Assembly (NCBI RefSeq): GCF_000485595.1
Contig: NW_014577084.1
Span: 752,233 to 797,840, forward strand
Source of the DNA: Priapulus caudatus
Taxonomy: Eukaryota; Priapulida; Priapulimorpha; Priapulimorphida; Priapulidae
Reading direction: 5' to 3'
DNA: 45,608 bases
The notes beneath the pieces are model-generated. The model had not been told where the DNA came from. It did not search any database and saw nothing but the letters and a program-made list of their open reading frames with translations. Numbering within the stretch: the first letter of the stretch is position 1; each line of letters opens with the position of its first letter. The position numbers and the translations under genes were made by a program. Below are positions 20,533-31,369 of the stretch, piece after piece.

Positions 20533-20900
20533 GTTCAGGCCCGTAGCCAGGGGGGGTTCGGGGGTTCGAACGAACCCCCCCCCCCCCAGGCCCCCCCAAA
20601 CAAAACAAAATGTTTTTTGAAAATTTGCAAGAATTTCACCTCAGGTCGCTCCATTTTAGTGTAATAATTGCAAAATCCCCATCGTGCGGAAGGGTGAACA
20701 GTGAACACCCCCCTCCCATACCCTAGCTCCCCCCGCTCGGTCGCTTGGCTCCCTCGCCTGGTCGCTTCGCGCCCGAGCAGGGGCGTGTACAGGGGGGGTC
20801 CAGGGAGTCCGGACCCCCCCTTGCTCGCGCAGAAAACGCATCTGAGGGGGTGTAATTTTAAAAAATTTCTGGGGGACAATGCTTACGGTAGTTATGCCGC
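20533..20900. repeat. G/C-tract interspersed repeat
   Basis: GGCCCGTAGCCAGGGGGG, then GGGTTCGAACGAACCCCC, and a second related block (GGGGCGTGTACAGGGGGG, GGAGTCCGGACCCCCCC) at 20782-20820. The two blocks look like related repeats, possibly nested. The 20375-20532 stretch before it is A/T-rich with a short TTAGGG pair at 20524-20535. ORFs here are by-products. Confidence 0.5.
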
Positions 20901-21124
20901 CTAGCGTCAAAAATATGAAACAAACGAATGTAATCATTACAGACTAGTCATGCTTCGTCTATGACAGTGCTTTCAAACTGGTGAATGAAATTTTGTGATA
21001 AAGACTCGAGGGTGAGCGACACTGAAAAAGTGAAGCACAGGTCTATGATACCATAACCCTACGTATTAATTACGTATCATATGTACGTGTGCATGTACAC
21101 TGTACCTTGTTTTGCACGTTGGCT

Positions 21125-21293
21125 AACGCTCCATTATGAGTGTTCCCAACTTTGATATCATTAATGATTAATGATTAATGATTAATGATTAATGATTAAT
21201 GATTGATAATCCTAACCCTAAATGACATTAAACCACAAACTAATAATATATGACATTAAAGTTGGGAACACTCCTAGTGGAGTATCACCCCAG
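21125..21293. mobile_element. short MITE of the CCCAACTTT family
   Basis: GAGTGTTCCCAACTTTGAT on the left mirrors AAAGTTGGGAACACTC on the right, with CTCCAYTA outside both. Between lie six or so ATTAATG units (21158-21206). The same termini bound the large element in FOXRED1 intron 1. Confidence 0.7.
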
Positions 21294-21395
21294 AACGGTG
21301 CCTTACTGCAGATTTACAAAAACCGATTACACGTATTCATAAGCCTCGTCTACACGACGAACCTTAACTCGAGTTAGCGATTATTACCGATTTAT

Positions 21396-21506
21396 TATGC
21401 GTGCGTGCGTACGTACACGTGCGTGCATGTGCACGTACACGTGCATGCGTACGTGCGTGCATGAGTGTGTGCAAGTACGCGTGCGTGCGTGGTGCGTACG
21501 TACATC
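21396..21506. repeat. alternating purine-pyrimidine (GTGC/GTAC) tract
   Basis: About 110 bp dominated by GTGCGTGC, GTACGTAC and CACGTGCATG. The alternation and local self-complementarity favour Z-form or cruciform DNA. Confidence 0.6.
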
Positions 21507-21945
21507 TTACTAGTGCTGCCGCCTATCGTGGAGGTTAAGCTAACTCGAGTTAAGCGTATAAACGGGCTCGTTAGCTCAACTCGATCGACTATAGATCATC
21601 GATCACTGTAACGTTCCAAGCTAACGTAAATTATCACAGGAACTTGGAGCGTTTCAATAAAATATAATGCTAAATAAATACGAAATCTATTTACTACGAG
21701 TCTTCTCTAATCTCCTTCACCTAGTATTATTGCCGACAATCCGTGCTGCAAATGCTCCAACGGCAGCAAACACACGCTGCTACGCGGCTGCACACTTACA
21801 TATATCTATATGGAAATATTGAAACGCTCAAAGTGCCTGTGTAAATTATGAATTATTATAAGATTTTATAACTACATTTTCCTGGTGTAGAGTAACAAAG
21901 GCAGGAGAGATGACAACCAAATAAAATTATACGATACAATAAAAA
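21507..21945. other. intergenic, no feature seen
   Basis: A/T-rich sequence between the alternating tract and the H1 3' region. No gene or repeat recognised. Confidence 0.4.
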
Positions 21946-21951
21946 TTTATT
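21946..21951 (-). terminator. candidate poly(A) signal of the first H1 gene
   Basis: TTTATT reads AATAAA on the minus strand about 220 nt after the stop. I find no GGCTCTTTTCAGAGCC-type stem-loop between the stop and this site. Confidence 0.45.
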
Positions 21952-22169
21952 GCTGTGAATAAACAAAGATTTCATATAGCCAACACGGTGTACGAAGATC
22001 GATAAAAAAACGCAGAGTTCAAAAATACGTTTAGTGTTGCGAAAACTAAGGGAAAATCCGATTTTACAATAAATGATTGATCGTTAAAAGTAATGATGCT
22101 ACACCAACTATATTTACAATAATATTTACATTACAAAACTCTTCTCGATACAGATCACTAGCTAGAAGA

Positions 22170-22799
22170 TTACTTCGCTGCCTTCTTGGGAGATTTCTTT
22201 GCTGGTTTCGCCTTCTTTGGTGTCTTCTTAGTGGCTGCTTTCTTTACCGTCTTTGGCTTAGCAGCTTTCTTTGCAGGAGATTTCTTTGTTGATTTTGCTG
22301 CCTTTTTTGCAATAGCCTGAATAGGTTTCTTGGCCGTCTTCGGTTTTTTTGCTGCTGCTGTTTTAGCTTTAGGCTTCTCCGTAGTTTTCTTTGATATAAC
22401 TGCAGGCTTCCTCGGCTTTGCTGCTGCTTTCTTCGCTGCAGGTTTCGCTTTAGTCTTCGGCGTCTTCTCAGCGGTCTGCTCTCCAAGACGGAAACTTCCA
22501 GAAGCCCCTGTGCCCTTGACTTGCTTCAGTTGACCACTAGTTACTCCTCGCTTCAAGCACATCTTCAGGTGAGCATTGATGATCTTGTCATCGTTTCCAA
22601 CCTTGTAATGCGCCTTGATGTACTTCATAATCGCCTGGCGAGAGGAGCCTCCTCTTTCCTTCAGACTAGTGATGGCTGATTGCACCATCTCGGAATACTT
22701 CGGGTGACTTGCCGGTGCCTTCGCCTTCTTTGTTTTAGCCACAGCCTTCTTCTTTGGCGATTGTGCAACTGCTGCCGCTGTTTCTCCTGTGTCTGCCAT
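22170..22799 (-). CDS. linker histone H1 (paralogue A)
   Basis: A 209-residue intronless linker histone that binds nucleosome entry/exit DNA and compacts chromatin. The N-terminal tail (1-31) is Ala/Lys-rich with an SPKK motif. The winged-helix globular domain (about 32-107) runs from HPKYSEMVQ through [12 protein letters not shown] and [10 protein letters not shown] to [12 protein letters not shown]. The C-terminal tail (108-209) is rich in Lys, Ala and Pro, with KSPAKK and KSPKK sites typical of CDK phosphorylation. I start at MADTGE rather than the in-frame ATG seven codons upstream, because the paralogue aligns from MAD. It lies about 2.3 kb from paralogue B in the same orientation; the globular domains are almost identical and the tails diverged. 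TATA and an AAACACA box lie upstream. Family certain; subtype not assigned. Confidence 0.95.
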   Translation of the reverse strand: MADTGETAAAVAQSPKKKAVAKTKKAKAPASHPKYSEMVQSAITSLKERGGSSRQAIMKYIKAHYKVGNDDKIINAHLKMCLKRGVTSGQLKQVKGTGASGSFRLGEQTAEKTPKTKAKPAAKKAAAKPRKPAVISKKTTEKPKAKTAAAKKPKTAKKPIQAIAKKAAKSTKKSPAKKAAKPKTVKKAATKKTPKKAKPAKKSPKKAAK

Positions 22800-22888
22800 C
22801 TTCACTGTATTGTATAACAAACCGAACTACAGCAACTACACCTTGCTAACCGAATTGTACTTATGCCGCTCGTTCGCCGCTGTCGCGG

Positions 22889-22981
22889 TTATATAGTAAA
22901 AGCGCGGATGTGAGCGAAAACACCCAACACGCTCGGCGCGGAACGACGCGTTTTGGTCTCACTGACACGCTAATTGTGTTT
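22889..22981 (-). promoter_or_regulatory. H1 paralogue A promoter
   Basis: On the minus strand: an H1 box AAACACA (22981-22975), then GTGTTTTCGCTCACATCCGC near 22923-22904, then TATATAA (22895-22889) about 90 bp before the ATG. The middle block is shared almost base for base with paralogue B. The AAACACA box is a known element of animal H1 promoters. Confidence 0.7.
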
Positions 22982-23189
22982 GTTACATTGTAAAAACCCA
23001 TACTTGTGTCACATCTTATGATTAAAAACTGGTAACATTTAGTTTTATAAAAAGATAAGTTCATAAACTATCATCTCACTACAATTGTGTTTAGTTTAGT
23101 GTCGATTCTGGCTAGTTATTCATATAAGTAACCTATGTGTGTGTATGAATTTGTGTAGAGTTACCGGAATTATTACATTTATTAATAAT

Positions 23190-23372
23190 TTTGTGCAACG
23201 TTTGTTGTTTCTGGTTGCAGGGTATGAAAGGTTAATATCTTAGCTATGCGTATATAAAATTCTCCATTTGTAGGTGGTATCGGTAAGTAGCAAAGTGCCC
23301 ATGTTCGTGACTTGGAGAAAACAGTTGTGACCACGGAAATCAAGACTCGCCATTTTAGGATTTTCAATAGGC
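23190..23372 (-). promoter_or_regulatory. conserved distal upstream block of H1 paralogue A
   Basis: Matches 26035-26200 upstream of paralogue B. Shared pieces include GCTAAGATATT, CTTTCATA, TGCAAC and AAAATGGCGA (23356-23347), a YY1-like site. The AAAATGGCGA sits about 550 bp before the ATG, close to 530 bp in the paralogue. It may be an enhancer or merely retained from the duplication. Confidence 0.5.
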
Positions 23373-24355
23373 CCAAATTCGTTCACTGATTTGTAAGGTT
23401 TCTAGCCAAGTATATTATTTAGGATTTGGCTTACGTATGAATGTACACATATTTAAGAGTTATGTGGTTTGTGGTTGTAGGATGTCGTTTTAATCATATA
23501 CAATATGTGAAACAAACGCTGAATGTACTCGTGCCGCATATAGTGTTTACAACGTCGCCGAGTTCACCATACGAACATGTATGTTCGATATGTTTTATTT
23601 TCTCTCAGTTTCCGTTATAATTTGCAAATGTATGCTCAATTATGTTAACTTTTAAGCCAAATATATGGGGTACTAACATTATTACGCCATAGTCTCTTTG
23701 TATTTCACGGTTTTAGAGGGTGAATAGTCCATGTATTTTGTTGTCGTATAGGCTGGGTCGTCGCCATGATGGTTTTTCTCTTGCAAGAATGCCTAGTGCA
23801 ATCCTTTCGTGAAGTATATAAACAAAGTTGCCGGTGTCTAAAATATAGTTACATTGTTTACAAGCATATCGTTTGTATGAAATGCGTAACGTGGTTGGCT
23901 TTTTATAATGTAGCATTGTTCTGCAGATGTGAATAGGGTTCAAATAACCTAGCTATTACATGTAGGCCCCTATATATTTGTACGTAAATAACAAGAGCAT
24001 ATAAACGCCCCTCTAACTCGGTTTACGTAGTGTTTGATAGTGTGTACGTATTACCATCTACACGTATATATATATATATATACGTATATACATATTATAA
24101 ATTGTAATTCATTGTAATTCATTGTTGTCATTGTAAACATAGTTATGCACCTGAAGATTCTATAAAGATGAATTAAAGCGCTTGTGTAAAACTAAATGTC
24201 GGATAACTGTTTATAAAAATACATGTACATATATACATACTGTAATCATACATGTATAACGTTGCTGCTGCAATGCACTTATGAAACTTTTGACTAAAAT
24301 TTCATTATACAGTACACATATGATCTATTACATGTTTTGTAGTGCCGCAACTTAG
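23373..24355. other. H1 intergenic region, no gene seen
   Basis: A/T-rich. A TA run flanked by ACGTATA lies at 24062-24087. No other structure recognised. Confidence 0.4.
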
Positions 24356-24364
24356 GTAATTTAC

Positions 24365-24612
24365 GCACGAAGGGTCGTTGTCGTAACAGGTACTACAGAT
24401 ATGTACCCGAGGTAGTTTTAGGTTGTTTAATATTATGTTTATATTTTTATATGAGGTATGTTTAGGGTTAGGGATAGTGTTAGGTTTAGGGTACACTTCT
24501 GTAGTACAAGTCTGGTACACTTCTGTAGTACAAGTCTGGTACACTTTGTGTATACATATATGTACCTCGGGTACATATCTGTAGTACCTGTTACGACAAC
24601 GACCCCTTGAGC
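24365..24612. mobile_element. 248-bp Mutator-like MITE with 9-bp target duplication
   Basis: GTAATTTAC at 24356-24364 and 24613-24621 flanks TIRs of about 50 bp. These contain GGGTCGTTGTCGTAACAGG and TACTACAGATATGTACC on the left, mirrored on the right. The centre has two CTTCTGTAGTACAAGTCTGG units. A 9-bp duplication with long TIRs is typical of Mutator-like elements. It shares its ends with 27071-28695. Confidence 0.85.
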
Positions 24613-25022
24613 GTAATTTACTGTACGTAGCACATTAGACGTACACACTTGTCTTTCCTTTAAACTTTGTCTTGTCTTTACTGTCATTTAAATTCTCATC
24701 TCTTAGTCAAATGCAAAGATCGTAGAGTGGCCTACGGCACTCTAGAATCTTTGGTCAAATGTTACTGGTAGTGTAATTATGTTCATTACATGTGTTAATT
24801 ACAATTATGTAGCTTACACCTCTGAAGGTCCAAAGCATGTGTACCAACAAAAAGATCAGAGTAAAATTGTACAAGACGAGATTTATTCTTGCAGATATAA
24901 TCACCACACAAAATTACACGACTTTGAGATTAACAAATCAGAATATTTAAGCACAATTCAGATTTTAATGAGCTATTGAAAATACATAATACAATGGAGA
25001 CCGATTTCAATGGATATGTACA

Positions 25023-25028
25023 TTTATT
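25023..25028 (-). terminator. candidate poly(A) signal of the second H1 gene
   Basis: TTTATT reads AATAAA on the minus strand only 32 nt after the stop codon. No canonical histone stem-loop is seen. Confidence 0.5.
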
Positions 25029-25059
25029 TACACAACGATTTATATTCATTATCGACAGA

Positions 25060-25650
25060 CTATTTCCTTGCAACCTTGGGAGATTTCTTTGTGGTCGACT
25101 TTGAAGTCTTCTTAGCTGCTGGTTTCTTCACAGGCTTTGGCTTAGTGGCCTTCTTCGCTGGAGATTTTGTTGCCTTCTTAACAGCTGGTTTCTTCACTGC
25201 CTTTGGTTTTTTCGCCGCAGTAGTTTTGGACCCAAGCTTTCCAGTACTCTTCGATTTAACCGCAGGCTGCTTTGCCTTTGCACTACCTGCCTTCTTTGCT
25301 GCTGGCTTTTTAGCGGTGGGTCTTTTCGCCGTCGGCTTCTTTTCGACTTTTTTCTCGCCGAGGCGGAAGCTTCCAGATGCTCCGGTTCCCTTGATCTGCT
25401 TCAGTTGACCACTAGTCACTCCTCGCTTCAAGCACATCTTCAGGTGAGCATTGATCATCTTGTCGTCGCCTCCAACCTTATAATGCGCCTTGATGTACTT
25501 CATAATCGCCTGGCGAGAGGAGCCTCCTCTTTCCTTCAGGGTAGTGATGGCTGATTGCACCATCTCGGAATATTTCGGGTGGCTTGCCGGTGCCTTCGCC
25601 TTCCTTGGTTTAACAGCAGCTTTCTTTGGAGAGGATACCATGTCTGCCAT
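25060..25650 (-). CDS. linker histone H1 (paralogue B)
   Basis: A 196-residue intronless H1. The short tail (1-23) has SPKK. The globular winged-helix domain (about 24-99) differs from paralogue A at only a handful of positions: T for S before LKERGG, GDDKM for NDDKI, and I for V before [11 protein letters not shown]. The C-terminal tail (100-196) has KSPAKK and KKSPK motifs and a Thr/Ser-rich insert. I start at MADMVSS; an in-frame ATG seven codons upstream is less likely because the paralogue aligns from MAD. Near-identity of the globular DNA with divergent tails suggests recent duplication or gene conversion. It shares its upstream modules with paralogue A. Confidence 0.95.
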   Translation of the reverse strand: MADMVSSPKKAAVKPRKAKAPASHPKYSEMVQSAITTLKERGGSSRQAIMKYIKAHYKVGGDDKMINAHLKMCLKRGVTSGQLKQIKGTGASGSFRLGEKKVEKKPTAKRPTAKKPAAKKAGSAKAKQPAVKSKSTGKLGSKTTAAKKPKAVKKPAVKKATKSPAKKATKPKPVKKPAAKKTSKSTTKKSPKVARK

Positions 25651-25715
25651 TGCATATATAGAAACGTACACACCGCTCTCAAAACTGGAACTGCCTTGTC
25701 GCTAAACTAGGCGAG

Positions 25716-25808
25716 GCTATAAAGGGCAAGCGCGGATGTGAGTGAAAACACCTACATGCTCGCCGCGGAATGGCGGATTTCGGTGCCGCCGAGATGCTGA
25801 TTGTGTTT
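25716..25808 (-). promoter_or_regulatory. H1 paralogue B promoter
   Basis: AAACACA (25808-25802), then GTGTTTTCACTCACATCCGC (25751-25732), then a weak TATA-like CTTTATAG (25723-25716). The arrangement and spacing copy paralogue A. Confidence 0.65.
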
Positions 25809-26034
25809 GTTACCTCGTAAAAAATATATTGTTATGGTATTTCTCTTAGTCACAAACTGATGTGATTACATTTTTAATAGAGGTAAGTCCATATGCTATC
25901 ATAGTAATCTAGTTTTGCTCAGAGTTCTATAAATATCGACAAGTTATTGCTGTAGGTTGACCAAGTGGGCGTATAAATACGTGTTAAGTTGCGAATAATA
26001 TTTCATTTATCATTAATTTCGTACTATATATTAT

Positions 26035-26200
26035 TTTCATCGTTGCAGATTATGAAAGTTCAATATCTTAGCTACACTTTCCTGTAATTTCTCATTTGTA
26101 GCTGCTACCATTAATTAGCAATGTACATATATACTTGGCTCAGGGAAAACATTACGTCCCCGGAAATCAGGAATCGCCATTTTAGAACTTTCAGTGAATA
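26035..26200 (-). promoter_or_regulatory. conserved distal upstream block of H1 paralogue B
   Basis: Partner of 23190-23372. AAAATGGCGA lies at 26183-26174, about 530 bp before the ATG. GCTAAGATATT and CTTTCATA are also retained. Confidence 0.5.
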
Positions 26201-26515
26201 ACAATTAATTCTGTCATTGATTTTGATCGATAAGCAATAAAAGGTTTAAAGATCTCATGTAGAATATGTTTTATATACGCCCACTGAACGATGCGGTATA
26301 GCTTTGGTTATATAAGATGTATTACATTGTGGATATTACATAAGATGTTACATTGTGTTGTGGAACAAGCGCCGAATACCATCGAACTATATATATACCC
26401 ACGTATATAGGAATATCTATGCTAGATTTTGCATTTTATTTTTTGAACATTTCCGTTATAGACCACGGAATTGGTGTGAATTTACAATAGACGGCGCCTC
26501 AGTGATTTTATATAC
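26201..26515. other. no feature seen
   Basis: A/T-rich spacer between the H1 upstream block and the hAT-like element. Confidence 0.4.
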
Positions 26516-26520
26516 AGGGT

Positions 26521-27037
26521 CAGGGGCGGATTCAGACCGTATTTGCCGTATTGGGAAATACGGTCTAGATTTCAAAGTGCCCTTCGAAATTTACAGAAAA
26601 TACAAATAATACAGAAAACAATTTGATGGAATTTGGCTATATTCTTTATTTGTTTTTTTCCTTCTGATTCATTGACAGGACTTGAAGGAAATCAAAATTT
26701 TACATGGTAACAAAACTAGCTTTGATATCTGAAAAAGAAGGGAAGTGCTTGAATAATACTGCATTAAATACTGGTATGCAAAGCACAGGAAAAATGAAGC
26801 AGAAATAAAATTCCAGTTTTAGTTTTTAGCTAGTGTTGCTGCTTGACTTAATGGTGCTCATTTTTGTGCCCAGGGACCCTAGAAATTTTGAAAATTTCCT
26901 GGGGGAGGGCCCCCAGACCCCCCGCCATGTGCTTCGCGCCTGACGGCGCTCACTGTGGAGTGGTGTGCCCTTTTTGGGGAATGTGCCCTTAAAATCAGGA
27001 AAAATACTGTCTATCCTCAGCCCTGGATCTGCTCCTG
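26521..27037. mobile_element. hAT-like element with AGGGT flanks
   Basis: CAGGGGCGGATTCAGA on the left is mirrored imperfectly by CCTGGATCTGCTCCTG on the right. AGGGT flanks both ends (26516-26520 and 27038-27042). The interior has a GGGGGAGGGCCCCCAG block near 26900. A CAGGGGCGGAT-type end is common in hAT elements, but a 5-bp duplication is short for that superfamily. No transposase. Confidence 0.55.
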
Positions 27038-27070
27038 AGGGTAGCCGAGCAGGTTGGCCAATGCAGTAGG

Positions 27071-28695
27071 GCTGAAGGGGTCGTTGTCGTATCAGGTACT
27101 ACAGATGTATGTACTCGAGGTACGTATATTATCAGGTTATGTATACACAAGTGTATCAGACCTGTATCTTCTCAGCATATAATTTTTATGTACCCTGTGT
27201 TTACATAAACGTACCTGCCCCTGAGATGGAGATCGAATGAAGACGGTCATGGAGGAGGAGGAGGGGCAGGAGGAGGAGGAGGAGGAGGACGAGGAGGGAA
27301 GAAGGCGATGGAGTAGGGGGAGGAGGAGGGGAGGAGGTGATGCAGTAGGAGGAGGAGGAGGAGGAGGACGAGGAGGGAAGAAGGCGATGGAGTAGGGGGA
27401 GGAGGAGGGGAGGAGGTGATGCAGTAGGAGGAGGAGGAGGAGGAGGACGAGGAGGGAAGAAGGCGATGGAGTAGGGGGAGGAGGANNNNNNNNNNNNNNN
27501 NNNNNNNNNNNNNNNNNNNNNNNNNNNNNNNNNNNNNNNNNNNNNNNNNNNNNNNNNNNNNNNNNNNNNNNNNNNNNNNNNNNNNNNNNNNNNNNNNNNN
27601 NNNNNNNNNNNNNNNNNNNNNNNNNNNNNNNNNNNNNNNNNNNNNNNNNNNNNNNNNNNNNNNNNNNNNNNNNNNNNNNNNNNNNNNNNNNNNNNNNNNN
27701 NNNNNNNNNNNNNNNNNNNNNNNNNNNNNNNNNNNNNNNNNNNNNNNNNNNNNNNNNNNNNNNNNNNNNNNNNNNNNNNNNNNNNNNNNNNNNNNNNNNN
27801 NNNNNNNNNNNNNNNNNNNNNNNNNNNNNNNNNNNNNNNNNNNNNNNNNNNNNNNNNNNNNNNNNNNNNNNNNNNNNNNNNNNNNNNNNNNNNNNNNNNN
27901 NNNNNNNNNNNNNNNNNNNNNNNNNNNNNNNNNNNNNNNNNNNNNNNNNNNNNNNNNNNNNNNNNNNNNNNNNNNNNNNNNNNNNNNNNNNNNNNNNNNN
28001 NNNNNNNNNNNNNNNNNNNNNNNNNNNNNNNNNNNNNNNNNNNNNNNNNNNNNNNNNNNNNNNNNNNNNNNNNNNNNNNNNNNNNNNNNNNNNNNNNNNN
28101 NNNNNNNNNNNNNNNNNNNNNNNNNNNNNNNNNNNNNNNNNNNNNNNNNNNNNNNNNNNNNNNNNNNTCCTCCTCCTCCTCCTACTGCATCACCTCCTCC
28201 CCTCCTCCTCCCCCTACTCCATCGCCTTCTTCCCTCCTCGTCCTCCTCCTCCTCCTCCTCCTACTGCATCACCTCCTCCCCTCCTCCTCCCCCTACTCCA
28301 TCGCCTTCTTCCCTCCTCGTCCTCCTCCTCCTCCTCCTCCTACTGCATCACCTCCTCCCCTCCTCCTCCCCCTACTCCATCGCCTTCTTCCCTCCTCCTC
28401 CTCCTCCTCCTCCTCCTCCTACTGCATCACCTTCTCCCCTCCTCCTCCTCCTCCCCCTACTCCATCACCTTCTCCCCTCCTCTTCCTTCTCCTCCTCCTC
28501 CTCTTCCTCCTCCTCCTGCCCCTACTCCTCCTCCATGACCGTCTTCATTCGATCTCCATCTCAGGGGCAGGTACGTTTATGCAAACACAGGGTACATATA
28601 TGCTAAGAAGATACAGGTCTGGTGCACTTGTGTATACATTTACGTACCTCGGGTACATATCGTATAGTACCTGATACGACAACGACCCCTTCAGC
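27071..28695. mobile_element. large Mutator-like foldback with mirrored 79-bp minisatellites
   Basis: TGCAGTAGG at 27062-27070 and 28696-28704 is a perfect 9-bp target duplication. TIRs start GCTGAAGGGGTCGTTGTCGT and continue for over 150 bp on each side, to CATGACCGTCTTCATTCGAT on the right. Inside, the left arm has GGAGGA-rich 79-bp units (phase marks at 27301, 27380 and 27459) and the right arm has their reverse complement. The middle is unsequenced. The ends match 24365-24612. Confidence 0.85.
27486..28167. other. assembly gap (682 N)
   Basis: A run of Ns at the centre of the mirrored GGA/TCC minisatellite, where an inverted low-complexity repeat would defeat assembly. The true length is unknown. 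Confidence 0.95.
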
Positions 28696-28709
28696 TGCAG
28701 TAGGACGTA

Positions 28710-29121
28710 CAGTGATTCCCAACATTTTCACCACCAAGGACCCCTTTTATTTAAATTAATTTTCTCACGGACCCCAGGTTTTTGAAAGGTCTGTCTACTC
28801 AACAAGCCGATTTTATTAATTAGCAACAAACTCGTTTCCCCAGTTTCATCTCTCAATTGATAGACATTACATGTAACGAAATCAGCCGTTATAGGCTATT
28901 TTATAGCTAAAACATCTACCCCGCACAAACAATGTTGCCATACTGAGTTGAAAATATTGCAACCAAGAACAACGATACATAAAATTTGTACGTTTATTTT
29001 AGCAGGCTTAGCGTGAGTAATTATACATTTTACGCTGGAGCCTTTTGAAATTTTGAACTCAGCTCACGGACCCCCCAGCACTACCTTTGCGGGCCCCCTG
29101 GGGTCCGCGTAGGAACCACTG
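28710..29121. mobile_element. hAT-like MITE (CAGTGATTCCCAAC ends)
   Basis: Begins CAGTGATTCCCAACATTTTC and ends with AGGAACCACTG, with CACGGACCCC blocks near both ends. This is the classic hAT terminal pattern. Flanks are GTAGGACGTA on the left and CGGTAGGATGTA on the right, similar but not a clean 8-bp duplication. No ORF. Confidence 0.7.
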
Positions 29122-30270
29122 CGGTAGGATGTAGGCGGCACTGTGATTCTTTGACTTTATATCTTTTCTATGATATCAGAAATTTATCATAATTTAATAC
29201 AATAGTATAGATACTGTATAGAATATATAAGTGTAAAATATACTCTATAGTATTTAGAGTACTATACACACACGCATGTTTATTATGTTTATTGACATAT
29301 ACATGACATGTGATGCGCATGCGACTGCTACACCTATGGCTACACCGCATCAGTGGCTGAGTATCCCAGGGAAGTATTTGTGTACATATGAAATGGTTAT
29401 TTTTGATATAATGCGTACTTTTATTATGTGCTTGTATCGATATGTACAAATGTTATATTATTTACTATCCATAATCCCGTGAAATCCCGCTGCAGTCTAT
29501 TGTATGAACGAACATGTAGATTACAGTTTGCTTTTACAGTTACATATCGCGCGCTTATAAATTATTTCTCTCGGAAGATGGCGCGACGATATTCGTGGCG
29601 GATATCGCAGATATACGTAACTGCATACATATACGTAACATATACGTAAGCTGTATAATGGGTGTATATTCATGACAGTATATGTTATGTTACATATTGT
29701 ATACTATTACATATATAGTCGCTATTACATATTCTCAATCACTCACTGCTCTATATATCTATACTCCTTAGCCCTATATAACAACTGTTTTTATGTGACT
29801 ATAAATATGTAAATTAGTGCACGAGTGTTACATAGACAATTATTATACGCATACTATGCGTGCTCGTTCTGAATACATTTCACTATCATTTTGTTACGAT
29901 TGAATATTACATATATTTGATTACAACTTCGGAAACGTACTATTACTCGGGATATGGGTTTTCATGTGTGTATGTCGCAAGCATATTTCGCAAAAATGCA
30001 TATAGCATAGCGAATCTAGTATATTTTGGTATTTCATGTGCTTTGTTGTTACTACGTGACTACTTGCTTGTGTTTCTACAGACACGCCAGCGATTTGGTG
30101 TTATAATATTGGCCTATGTAATGACAAAAAATCTACTATGTACACTCGGGGCACTATTAAGTTGGCTACCCTTTAAACGACACGTTTCATGGTTTTGCGA
30201 AATAAACATCTCAAGTGCAGATAGATATTGCATATTATATAGTAACGCGTGTCTTTGGTGTTGCTGTTGT
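29122..30270. other. A/T-rich region, no supported gene
   Basis: A frame at 29860-30489 is open for 209 codons and hydrophobic, but it runs straight through the GT microsatellite (poly Cys-Val) and matches nothing I know. I do not call it. Confidence 0.45.
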
Positions 30271-30273
30271 TGT

Positions 30274-30275
30274 TG

Positions 30276-30372
<97 letters not shown>

Positions 30373-30420
30373 TGTGTGTGTGTGTGTGCGCGCTTGCGCG
30401 TGTACATGCGTGTCTGTAGT
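30274..30420. repeat. GT/TG microsatellite
   Basis: TGTTGTTG passes into an almost pure GT run of more than 90 bp, ending in mixed GTGCGC steps. All open frames across it are artefacts. Confidence 0.95.
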
Positions 30421-31369
30421 CCTATTTTCGCAGTAAAGAATAAAACGTTCAAACCACAACGGATGTGTTCACTCTGCACGACTGTATGATATGATCGGTA
30501 AAGAGTATAGGAAGCCTAATAGAGCTGTTGTTCCGCGCAGCATGCCATCTGTTGCGCAATGCTGCTATAGGACCCGACAAAATGGTAACCGTTTAGCAAG
30601 CCACCGGGAGCGATAAATCCTGTTGCGTTGTCGTTATTATCTCAAACTTGTAGCTGTCGACACGAGACGGAGGGGAAGACGAAATAGGTTGGCAGTCGTT
30701 CGCAAATTTGGCTAGGAAAATATATCATTTTGGTATAATTCTCAAAACAAACACGCTGATAAATCGAGCCTGAGTGTTAACCCTCCTCTTGCGTGCGCGG
30801 TCAAAGACATGCGTGAATCTATCTATGATACAGGTGCAACAGGCGCTCGAATTTTTGCTGTGAGTATATAAACCTTTTATACGAACTGAATAGGTTCTCT
30901 AATTCACACAGCATTGAGCTTTTAGTCTAAATATAAATGACGTGTCGGTTACCGTTGGAAGCACCCCACAGGGCACGCACGTACACTATTATCATTATTT
31001 AAACCTATCTGTCGCGCTGCGAGCTTCGTGGAATTGAGGTGTAGTGAATACAGGTGGTTTGCATATAGGCCTATACCATAGACAGATACTAGGTGTAGAA
31101 GATTTATGGGGATCCTCCCATCAATCTTATTATATCCAGTCTGTTTTTGCAGTGTTTTCCTGAGTATTCAATCATGTGCGCGTACATTCTATTTGCGGTA
31201 TGATATTTGTTTATTCAAAATATGTCCTCGCCCTAGCCGACTAAAATCCAGAGACAGTGTTAGAAAACAAGAGCAATCGGAGATAGCAAATCACGGCCAC
31301 AGCGTAACAGCCCCCCCCTTCTTGCTGGTACACCAAATATAAAGTTTGATACAATTTTCAGAAATTTGA
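30421..31369. other. no supported gene
   Basis: Mixed-composition sequence. TTAACCCTCCTCTTG at 30778-30792 also occurs at 15798-15812, hinting at a shared dispersed repeat. Nothing else recognised. Confidence 0.4.

Noticed and set aside
22330-22533. Plus-strand frames over the H1 genes
   Set aside because: Antisense of the Lys/Ala-rich H1 tails, which gives hydrophobic-looking nonsense peptides.
23182-23376. Small minus-strand peptide starting at AAAATGGCGA upstream of H1 A
   Set aside because: The paralogous block upstream of H1 B shares the ATG region but its frame stops after about 21 codons; a regulatory site explains the conservation better.
29860-30489. 209-codon hydrophobic frame
   Set aside because: Its C-terminal part is the GT microsatellite; the rest has no recognised domain and is A/T-driven.
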